NCBI GenBank assembly: GCA_045658525.1 | Contig: JAZOVD010000105.1 | Location: 1-27,574, forward strand | DNA length: 27,574 bases | Reading direction: 5' to 3' | DNA from: SIG673 sp045658525 | GTDB lineage: Bacteria; Bacillota; Clostridia; Oscillospirales; CAG-272 | Shown: piece after piece, positions 1 to 6,804 of the stretch | Numbering within the stretch: position 1 is the first letter of the stretch | Layout of the letters: each line of letters opens with the position of its first letter | Position numbers and translations under genes: made by a program | The notes under the pieces: model-generated | Told to the model about the DNA's origin: nothing | What the model saw: the letters and a program-made list of their open reading frames with translations, nothing else | The model's database searches: none

Positions 1-48
1 AGTTCCGCCCGGAAAATACAAGAACACTATATAACGGAGAAAACAAAT

Positions 49-1359
49 ATGTCCGAAACCAAAAGAATGACCGCGGCTATCTGCACACTCGGTTGCCGCG
101 TAAACCAATATGAAAGCAGAGCGATCTCCGAATATCTTGAAGCCAACGGGATCGATATAGGCAGATTTTCCGAAAAGTGCGATGCTTACATAATCAACAC
201 CTGCGCGGTAACGGCAGAAAGCGAAAGAAAGAGCCGTCAGATGGCAAGACGGGCGTTCAAGCTTAACCCCGAAGCCTTCATCGTTATGACGGGTTGTCAG
301 TCTCAGCTGCATCCCGAAGCCGCAAAAGCACTACCGGGTGTAAAATACGTATGCGGAAACGGCTCAAAGCTTGATGCCGCGAGAGCTGTAATAGAAAATC
401 TCGGTACAAAATCCGAGGAGTGTGTCTGTACAGTCGGCACGATAAGTCCGAGCTACGAGGACTATTCCGTTAAATGCCCCGATCACACGAGAGCCTATAT
501 AAAAATAGAGGACGGTTGCGAAAACCAATGCGCTTACTGCGTTATACCAAAGGTTCGCGGTCCTGTACGTTCAAAGCCGTTTGACAGCGTTGTAAACGAA
601 GTAAGAGCGGTAGCGGAGCTCGGTTATAAAGAAATAGTCCTTACAGGCATTGAGACCTGCTCGTATCAGTACGGGCTGACAGACCTTATGAGAACGCTCT
701 GCGAGATAGACGGCATCGAAAGGATACGTCTCAGCTCCGTAAACCCGGCATTTATAAACAGAAGATTTGCGGAAGCGATAAAGGATATGCCGAAAATATG
801 TCCGCATTTTCATTTATCGCTCCAAAGCTGTTGCGACAAGACGCTGAACGCAATGAAAAGAAAATACAACACGCGTATGCTTTTCGAAAACTGCGAGGCG
901 TTGAGAGAAACTATACCGAATCTCTGTTTCACCGCTGACGTCATTTGCGGTTTTCCGGGAGAAACAGACGAGGATTTCGAAACGACAAGAGCCAACGTAA
1001 ACAAGCTTGCTCTGTTGCACGCTCACGTTTTTCCATACTCAAAGCGTCCCGACACGGTTGCGGCAACTATGCCCGATCAAGTTGACGAAGCGGTAAAAGC
1101 AAAGCGTTGCGAGATACTTTTTTCAGAGGTATGCGAAAACAAAAAGCGCATAATATCGTATTTTTCCGAAGCCGGAACGGTATTTTCCGTGCTTTTTGAA
1201 ACGGTGAGCAACGGTAAATATTTCGGTCATACAGAAAACTTTATTCCGGTTACTTTAAAGCATACCGAAAACGTATGCGGAAAAATAATAAAAGTACGTC
1301 TTGACGGCGTCATTGAGATAAACGGCGAGATCTACGCAAAGGCGATCACTCTGAAATAA
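49..1359 (+). CDS. mtaB: MtaB-type tRNA ms2t6A37 methylthiotransferase (radical SAM)
   Basis: Predicted cytosolic radical-SAM enzyme that adds a methylthio group to C2 of t6A37 in tRNAs reading ANN codons. Seen: an N-terminal UPF0004 domain with the CTLGCRVNQYES signature and three cluster cysteines C16, C52 (NTCAV) and C83 (TGC); a radical-SAM CxxxCxxC motif at C157/C161/C164 (GCENQCAYC); a central TIM-barrel region; and a short C-terminal TRAM-like stretch (about 370-436). At 436 residues it has the usual length for MtaB. The wording CRVNQYES and the CENQCAYCVIP motif favour MtaB over MiaB or RimO. The ATG at 49 follows GGAG at 36-39 (9 nt spacing). The frame stays open to the window edge, so a longer start cannot be excluded, but the RBS supports 49. 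The gene converges on the ATPase gene and ends inside a shared palindromic terminator. Confidence 0.93.
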   Translation: MSETKRMTAAICTLGCRVNQYESRAISEYLEANGIDIGRFSEKCDAYIINTCAVTAESERKSRQMARRAFKLNPEAFIVMTGCQSQLHPEAAKALPGVKYVCGNGSKLDAARAVIENLGTKSEECVCTVGTISPSYEDYSVKCPDHTRAYIKIEDGCENQCAYCVIPKVRGPVRSKPFDSVVNEVRAVAELGYKEIVLTGIETCSYQYGLTDLMRTLCEIDGIERIRLSSVNPAFINRRFAEAIKDMPKICPHFHLSLQSCCDKTLNAMKRKYNTRMLFENCEALRETIPNLCFTADVICGFPGETDEDFETTRANVNKLALLHAHVFPYSKRPDTVAATMPDQVDEAVKAKRCEILFSEVCENKKRIISYFSEAGTVFSVLFETVSNGKYFGHTENFIPVTLKHTENVCGKIIKVRLDGVIEINGEIYAKAITLK

Positions 1360-1400
1360 AAACAATAGCCCGCGAACGCGGGCTATTGTTTTTATTTTTC
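1358..1400. terminator. Bidirectional intrinsic terminator between convergent genes
   Basis: The arm aaaaacaatagcccgcg (1358-1374) pairs perfectly with 1377-1393: 17 bp around a 2-nt centre. A-tracts and T-tracts flank the GC core, so it can act on both strands. The palindrome overlaps the stop codon of the upstream gene (TAA 1357-1359) and that of the minus-strand ATPase gene (1392-1394). Confidence 0.92.
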
Positions 1401-4088
1401 TCCTATTTTCATCACAACTTCAAGCAATCTGCCCGCCGGCAATACGCTCAGCGATAACAATAGCACAGTCGCAAGCTCCGAAAAGGTAAGTGGGGCGCAA
1501 CGCAACACATCGCCACCAAAATATATCATTGCAAGCTGCGCGGTAAAGACCGCGCACATAACTGTTATAAATACGGGATTTATAAAAAGCCCCGAAAATA
1601 TATTTACCCTTCCGCTTCTCGCGTTGAACGCGCCGAATATCCCACAGAAAACGAATAACGCAAAGAAACCGGAAAGAAAATATATATCGTTTTCCGATGC
1701 TCTGAATACACCTCTCACCCAACTACTGTTATGGAAAAACAGGCAGAGCATTACGGTATATGTACCCATAACGAATATGCGTGTTATCATATCTCCGTTA
1801 AGCACAGGTTCGTTTCTCGGCATCGGGGGTTCTTTCATATAGCGTACCATCGGTGCTTCTCCGGCAAATGCCAATGCGGCAAGCGTATCCATTATCATAT
1901 TTATCCAGAGCATCTGTATGACCGTAACGGGGGATTCACATCCTATAAACGGTCCGAGGACGCTTATTCCCACAGCACACATATTCATAGTAAGCTGGAA
2001 TACTATAAATTTTCTTATTGAGCGAAATATAGTTCTGCCATACAGCACCGCTCGGACAACAGAGGCTATATTGTTATCGGTTATTATTATGTCCGCCGCT
2101 TCCTTTGCAACCTCAGTACCGCTACCCATAGCAAATCCCACATCGGCGGCTTTTAGAGCGGGCGCGTCGTTTATTCCGTCACCCGTCATAGCTGTTACCA
2201 TTCCTATATCCTTCGCTAATCTTACCAGCCTGCTTTTATCCGACGGCATCGCTCTTGCTATGACTCTCATCCCCGGCAACGCCGCTTTTACCTCGTCATC
2301 AGACATTTTTGAAAGCTCCGCGCTATCTATGACCGAACCCGCAACGAAGCTTTTCCCTATTATGCCCGCTTCTTTTGCCACCGCCTCCGCGGTTTTTTTA
2401 CTGTCTCCGGTTATCATAACTATCTGTATCCCGGCTTCGGAAAGAGTTTTTACAGCCCCGGAGGCTTCTCTTCTGAGTTCATCACGCACTCCAACAAAGC
2501 ATATAAAATTCATATCAGTATAAAGCGCTTCCAAATCTACCGCATTATTGGAAACTGCTTGCCTTGACATATTTTCAACACATTCGCTTTTAGCTCCGGA
2601 TGTTACCAAAGCAAGCACTCTCATTCCCGATGACATAAGCTTATCGAGCTTTTCGGACAGGGCGGACTTATTTAGTTTTCCTACACTTCCGTCGCTTCTG
2701 TAATACCCAGTGCATCGTGGAAGTAATATTTCAGGTGCTCCTTTAACAAACGTAAGCGTGCTACCGAACGCTTTCGCTCTATCCGGCACTCCGCCAAGTG
2801 AAACGGATGCGGCCATCAGCTTCCTTTTGCTATCAAACGGAAGTCGGGACAAAAGCGTCAGACCTTTCGGGTATTCTCCGCAGGAGAGATACCCGTCGAG
2901 GATCGCGCGGTCAGTGCCGTCCCCACCGACGGCACGCCTGCTTCCTATTTTGGAAGCAGGCTCAACCGAGCAGCCACTCGCATAGACCGCGCATCCTCCC
3001 ATCAGAAAGCGTAAGCTTTCTGTAAGGTCTGACGCACGCGCCGCCGAACCGCTATCGCCCGTGACGTAGCAGGCCGCTTTCGGAGTGCCGTATGTAAGAG
3101 TGCCGGTCTTATCCGTAAAAAGAACGTTAACACTCCCCGAGGTCTCTATTCCTATCGCTTTTCTGACTCGAACGTGTTGCTTCTGCATTCTGACCATATT
3201 GGTAGAAAGCACGACGGTTATCATCATCGGAAGTCCCTCCGGAACGGCTACTACCACAACCGATACTGCAAGAGTTACTGCGTGTACAAGCTCGGTTATT
3301 ACGTTTACAGTATTAAACACAAAGCTTTTATCAAGCACAAAAACGCTTATAAGCTCTGCCGCAGCCACCAATACGGCACAAAAATAACCGAACTTGCTCA
3401 ACGTTTTGGCAAGAACCGAAAGACGTTTTTTAAGCGGACTTTCGCTGTTTTCGGTCTGAACCTCACCAGCCATTTTTCCGTAATACGTTGTATCTCCAAC
3501 AGCCGTGACCTTCATTATTCCCTCGCCCGATGCCACCGTGCTTCCCCTGAAAAGAGATACCTTATCCTGCAAATCACGCTTTACAGGCTCGATATTCGAA
3601 GCTATTTTATAGCATTCCTCACTTTCGCCGTTAAGAGCAGCCTGATCGCAGGAGATGCTTCCGCTTACCAAAAAACCGTCTGCCGGAACCTTATCCCCCG
3701 CAGTAACGCATACCGCATCACCTACGACAACATCTCCTATATACACTGTTTTGCGTTTCCCACCTCGCAAAACTGTACATTTTCCTACACTTGCCTCCTC
3801 CTGCATCTTTCGGAACGCTTTCTCGCTTCCATACTCGCTAAGTGTAGATACAAAGGTCGAAATAACTATCGTTACCGCGATCCCCACCGTTTCATATATT
3901 CCGCCACCAGGTAATATGACCGTAATAGCAAGCGCGCAAAGAAGTATTTTTATTATAGGATCGCCAAAGCTCCCCAATAGCTTTCTCATAAAAGAAGTAC
4001 GCTTTTTTTCAGTAAACGAATTAACTCCGTATTTTTCCTTTGAACGCATCACCTCGTCATCGGTAAGCCCGATATACTCTTTTACCAC
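1392..4088 (-). CDS. P-type Ca2+-transporting ATPase (PMCA/IIB-like)
   Basis: Integral membrane pump, predicted to export Ca2+ using ATP. Seen in the 898-residue product: a cation-ATPase N-terminal domain (YIGLTDDEVMRSKEKYGVN); an actuator-domain TGES-like loop (LNGESEE); a PEGLP motif in M4 (P283-P287); the phosphorylated aspartate D326 in DKTGTLTYG; the hinge motif TGDGINDAPALKAADVG from about residue 635; and an M6 segment with N730 and D734 (NMIMDTLA). E284, N730 and D734 match the single Ca2+ site expected of PMCA-type (IIB) pumps; this is inferred from family knowledge. No C-terminal calmodulin-type extension is seen. The start is GTG at 4088, with AAAGGA about 9 nt upstream. Na+/K+ or Mn2+ transport is less likely but not excluded. 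The gene stands alone, convergent with the methylthiotransferase gene. Confidence 0.9.
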   Translation of the reverse strand: MVKEYIGLTDDEVMRSKEKYGVNSFTEKKRTSFMRKLLGSFGDPIIKILLCALAITVILPGGGIYETVGIAVTIVISTFVSTLSEYGSEKAFRKMQEEASVGKCTVLRGGKRKTVYIGDVVVGDAVCVTAGDKVPADGFLVSGSISCDQAALNGESEECYKIASNIEPVKRDLQDKVSLFRGSTVASGEGIMKVTAVGDTTYYGKMAGEVQTENSESPLKKRLSVLAKTLSKFGYFCAVLVAAAELISVFVLDKSFVFNTVNVITELVHAVTLAVSVVVVAVPEGLPMMITVVLSTNMVRMQKQHVRVRKAIGIETSGSVNVLFTDKTGTLTYGTPKAACYVTGDSGSAARASDLTESLRFLMGGCAVYASGCSVEPASKIGSRRAVGGDGTDRAILDGYLSCGEYPKGLTLLSRLPFDSKRKLMAASVSLGGVPDRAKAFGSTLTFVKGAPEILLPRCTGYYRSDGSVGKLNKSALSEKLDKLMSSGMRVLALVTSGAKSECVENMSRQAVSNNAVDLEALYTDMNFICFVGVRDELRREASGAVKTLSEAGIQIVMITGDSKKTAEAVAKEAGIIGKSFVAGSVIDSAELSKMSDDEVKAALPGMRVIARAMPSDKSRLVRLAKDIGMVTAMTGDGINDAPALKAADVGFAMGSGTEVAKEAADIIITDNNIASVVRAVLYGRTIFRSIRKFIVFQLTMNMCAVGISVLGPFIGCESPVTVIQMLWINMIMDTLAALAFAGEAPMVRYMKEPPMPRNEPVLNGDMITRIFVMGTYTVMLCLFFHNSSWVRGVFRASENDIYFLSGFFALFVFCGIFGAFNARSGRVNIFSGLFINPVFITVMCAVFTAQLAMIYFGGDVLRCAPLTFSELATVLLLSLSVLPAGRLLEVVMKIGEK

Positions 4089-4197
4089 CCGTTATCGTCC
4101 TTTCTTCTTGTTTTTACTAAAATAGTTATGACGATAGCTTAATATTTATTCCAAAACAACTATTTTTCGGTAAATATAAAATATTTGTTCAAACCTA

Positions 4198-4236
4198 TTG
4201 ATTTTTTTGTAATCAGATGTTATAATTATATATAAT
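4198..4236 (+). promoter_or_regulatory. Sigma-A-type promoter for the Wzz-like gene
   Basis: TTGATT (4198-4203), 17 nt, then TATAAT (4221-4226) preceded by TGT (4218-4220), an extended -10. A second TATAAT lies at 4231-4236. It sits in the 188-bp AT-rich gap between the divergent ATPase gene and the Wzz-like gene. I see no convincing promoter for the minus-strand ATPase gene in this gap. A three-codon ORF (ATG GTA TCA TAA, 4265-4276) ends directly against the downstream ATG at 4277. Confidence 0.8.
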
Positions 4237-4276
4237 ATGTATTTCGACAAAAAATATGGAAGGTATGGTATCATAA

Positions 4277-5074
4277 ATGAACAATACTGAAAACCGCAAC
4301 GGAGAGCTTGAATTAAATCTCACAGATATATTCCTTAAACTTTTGAAAAAGTGGTGGATAATAGTTGTTTCAGCGGTAGTCGCGGGACTTCTCGCGTTTA
4401 CTTACTTCGCTTTTATAGCTACACCCACGTACACATCAAGAGCTCGTGTGCTTGTAGGACGTGAGGATGACCCCAGAGATACGACTACATCGTTTACGAT
4501 AAACACTCTTAACATAGCCACCGACCTCACAAAAGAGTTCCGCTATCTTATAAAAGAGCCTATCGTGCTTGATCCGGTAATCAAGTCTCTTGAGCTTGAT
4601 ACGTCCGTAGGTGCGCTTTCAAATGCTGTATCGGTATCCATTCCCGAAAACAACGTTCGTCTTCTTGACATTTCTGTCAGCGCTACGACCCCCGAAGCCG
4701 CATACAAGATCAATCAGGAGCTTGTAAATCAGTGTACTCTTATCCTTCCCACTATACACGACCACGCAAAGATAAAAATCATTATCACCACACCGGCAAG
4801 TCTCCCGAACTCGCCTACATCTCCTAACGTTGCGATATATACGATCCTTGGCATATTCCTCGGCGCGGTGCTTTCGGCGGTAGCTATACTTGTCTATGAT
4901 ATGATCATCAATAAAAAGAAAAATCCTACGGCTCCCGAAGCATCGGCTAACGCTACCGAAAAAGAAGCAGCTGAAAAAGTCACTGTTGCAACTCCGAAAG
5001 CAACTACGAAAAGAACTACGAGAACCACAAAGAAAACAACGATTGAAACCGAAACCAAAAAACAAAACTCCTGA
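4277..5074 (+). CDS. Wzz/YveK-like polysaccharide chain-length or co-polymerase membrane protein
   Basis: 265-residue membrane protein with the Wzz topology. A cytoplasmic N-terminus (LELNLTDIFLKLLKKWW) leads to TM1 at about 26-48, an extracytoplasmic segment at 49-184 including the family-typical TPTYTSRARVLVG start, a proline-rich stretch before TM2 (PASLPNSPTSPN, 173-184), and TM2 at about 185-209. Such proteins control chain length or export of capsular polysaccharide, usually with a BY-kinase and a Wzy polymerase. None of these partners lies nearby, so this is an orphan copy. The C-terminal tail (213-265) is unusual: a Lys/Thr/Ala/Glu-rich low-complexity cytoplasmic extension with repeated TTK/TKR units. 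No Walker motif is present, so it is not a fused kinase. An in-frame stop just before the ATG at 4277 fixes the start; a GGAAGG sits 13 nt upstream, which is longer than usual. Confidence 0.8.
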   Translation: MNNTENRNGELELNLTDIFLKLLKKWWIIVVSAVVAGLLAFTYFAFIATPTYTSRARVLVGREDDPRDTTTSFTINTLNIATDLTKEFRYLIKEPIVLDPVIKSLELDTSVGALSNAVSVSIPENNVRLLDISVSATTPEAAYKINQELVNQCTLILPTIHDHAKIKIIITTPASLPNSPTSPNVAIYTILGIFLGAVLSAVAILVYDMIINKKKNPTAPEASANATEKEAAEKVTVATPKATTKRTTRTTKKTTIETETKKQNS

Positions 5075-5098
5075 ATCAGGAGTTTTCTTTTTTGGTTT
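5052..5098. terminator. Bidirectional terminator containing both stop codons
   Basis: Inverted repeat 5052-5074 / 5076-5098, 22 of 23 positions complementary around a single central A (core aaaactcctga). The plus-strand stop TGA (5072-5074) and the minus-strand stop (TCA on plus, 5076-5078) face each other across that base. T-rich tails occur on both strands. Confidence 0.92.
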
Positions 5099-6722
5099 TT
5101 ATTTTGTAAATTACTGTAACAGCTGTAACTAACGTTGCAACGAGTACGCATATCCATACCCAGATCGGAAAAAAAGGAAATCTAAGACTTAGCCTACCCT
5201 CCGAGTTAACACCGTATTTCAAAAAACCGGATTTAACGATAAACTTATCGGCGTTATTTTCAACATCACCGACGAGAACGCTCGCTCCAAGAGCATTTTT
5301 TGCCGCGTATCTTGAAATATTTCCGTTTTTATCTGTCTTTTCTTGGACACACATTACCTCAAAGCCGCTTTTTGATGAAAGCTCACCGTTTATCTTTATT
5401 GCCGGTCGTTTATCTTCGCTGATGCAAAGAGCTATCGTCTCGCTTATCATAGCAGACGCGCTTAACGTCATATCCTGATACACCACGATGCCCGCTTCTT
5501 CGCTTACGTTATTTCCAATAGCTCCGCCATTCATAGAAAACGTGCCTTGACAAAATACGCCTGCTCCAAAAAGACCTTTATTGGTGTTTATCTCTCCGCC
5601 ACTCATAGCAAAGACGCTGCCCTTACCTATATTGCAAACTCCACCGCCACGACCGCCGCAGGTATTGGAAAGAAGTGTGCCCTCCGTGAAAGCTAAGCTT
5701 CCTTCATTATATACCGCACCGCCGTCCGCTAACGCGGTATTTTCGCTTACATACGAGCCACCGATTATCATAGCTCCAAAGTTGGCGGAAAAACCTCCGT
5801 TACCGTCCGAGGTGTTGTTCATAAACATTCCCTCAGAGATATTGACCTTTCCAACCATAGTGTCATCGCTTGCGCAGTATATTACCGCGCCGCTTGCGTT
5901 CGCTTTGTTGTAATTAGCGTCACAGGCTGATACAGTACCCTCGGAGCACGACCACATAGCTCCGCCCATATCGGCAGTGTTTTTTTCAAAAATACAGCTA
6001 CTCGCGTTAAATGCTCCGCCGTAAACGTATATAGCTCCTCCCTTTGCGTTACTTTGAGTATTCACAGCGGTATTCTCTTTAAACAAAACACCGCTCATAT
6101 TCAAGCTACCGCCTTCACTGCCAAGCTTATCGCAAACAACAGCCACAGCCCCGCCGCCGACAGACGATGTACAGCTTCTGAAACCGCAGTTGGTAAGCGT
6201 TACCTTGCTTCCACCCTCGGCATATATTGCGCCGCCAAGAGTTCCCACCGAGGAGTTTTCAAATACGACCTCGCTGTTCACGGTAAGCTCAGAACCTCCG
6301 CTTAACGAAATGAGCGAACCCCCATTCGGAAATTCTGATCTTCTTCCGCTTATAAGAAGATCCTGATCGTTATCGTCAACGTACTGAGACGAGGCGCTTT
6401 TTTCAAGTGTAAGAGAAGCTCCGTTTTCTAATTTTATAAGCGGTGCTTCGTTAAATCCTCGATAGATACCGCAGCCTCCGCCTATTATGGTATAGCTTCC
6501 CTCTTTTATCACGATAGAGTCAAGAAGAACTATATCCGTTTCAAGACGGACAGCACCCGATTTCGTAATAACGGCATTTCCCGTACCAAACGCGGCAACA
6601 AGCTCGTCCGCGTTTCTGACCACGCCGCCCGGGGCTTCCTCATAAGACGTAAGTCCGAAAACTGATACCGAGAGCAGTATCAACAAGAACGCTACCGAAA
6701 AAATACATATTATCTTTTTCAT
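5076..6722 (-). CDS. Secreted, membrane-anchored beta-helix protein with PMP-like repeats
   Basis: 548 residues from the start chosen here. Seen: a signal peptide (MKKIICIFSVAFLLILLSV); a long array of short repeats with GGAI/GGAV and FxxN-type tetrapeptides (e.g. GGAIYVYGG, IFEKNTADMGGAM, ADGGAVYNEG), which resemble the right-handed beta-helix of chlamydial polymorphic membrane proteins and pectin-lyase folds; and a C-terminal TM (about IWVWICVLVATLVTAVTV) followed by a basic tail (KIKTKKENS). It is therefore probably tethered to the outer face of the cytoplasmic membrane. No catalytic lyase motif is recognised, so adhesin or scaffold are as plausible as enzyme. The ATG at 6722 (AGGGA 11 nt upstream) is preferred: the longer reading from 6764 would begin inside the terminator hairpin at 6746-6779. 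It lies downstream of the three giant lyase genes, and no separate promoter is evident. Confidence 0.78.
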   Translation of the reverse strand: MKKIICIFSVAFLLILLSVSVFGLTSYEEAPGGVVRNADELVAAFGTGNAVITKSGAVRLETDIVLLDSIVIKEGSYTIIGGGCGIYRGFNEAPLIKLENGASLTLEKSASSQYVDDNDQDLLISGRRSEFPNGGSLISLSGGSELTVNSEVVFENSSVGTLGGAIYAEGGSKVTLTNCGFRSCTSSVGGGAVAVVCDKLGSEGGSLNMSGVLFKENTAVNTQSNAKGGAIYVYGGAFNASSCIFEKNTADMGGAMWSCSEGTVSACDANYNKANASGAVIYCASDDTMVGKVNISEGMFMNNTSDGNGGFSANFGAMIIGGSYVSENTALADGGAVYNEGSLAFTEGTLLSNTCGGRGGGVCNIGKGSVFAMSGGEINTNKGLFGAGVFCQGTFSMNGGAIGNNVSEEAGIVVYQDMTLSASAMISETIALCISEDKRPAIKINGELSSKSGFEVMCVQEKTDKNGNISRYAAKNALGASVLVGDVENNADKFIVKSGFLKYGVNSEGRLSLRFPFFPIWVWICVLVATLVTAVTVIYKIKTKKENS

Positions 6723-6745
6723 ATTAGAAATTTTCCCTGAATACA

Positions 6746-6779
6746 AACTGCCGCGCTTCCGCAAAGAAGCGCGGCAGTT
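6746..6779 (-). terminator. Hairpin after the last giant lyase gene
   Basis: 14-bp stem (6746-6759 / 6766-6779; core ctgccgcgcttc) with a 6-nt loop, lying between the lyase stop at 6805 and the beta-helix start at 6722. On the minus strand it is followed by TTTGTATTC, a weak U-tract, so it may be leaky and allow read-through into the beta-helix gene. Confidence 0.7.
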
Positions 6780-6804
6780 CTTTCCTTTACCTTATCGACC
6801 TATC

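Noticed and set aside
1..34. Possible C-terminal tail of an upstream gene (ending TAA at 32-34)
   Set aside because: Only about ten codons are visible and they match nothing recognisable; all three plus frames are open or nearly so at the window edge, so no call is made.
3174..3914. 246-codon plus-strand frame inside the ATPase gene
   Set aside because: It lies antisense to the conserved catalytic and membrane regions of the ATPase; its His/Tyr/Arg-rich composition is typical of a shadow frame.
4619..5157. Minus-strand frames opposite the Wzz-like gene
   Set aside because: Phe/Arg/Cys- or Val/Phe-rich low-complexity translations created by the Thr/Lys-rich codons on the other strand; they run across the bidirectional terminator.
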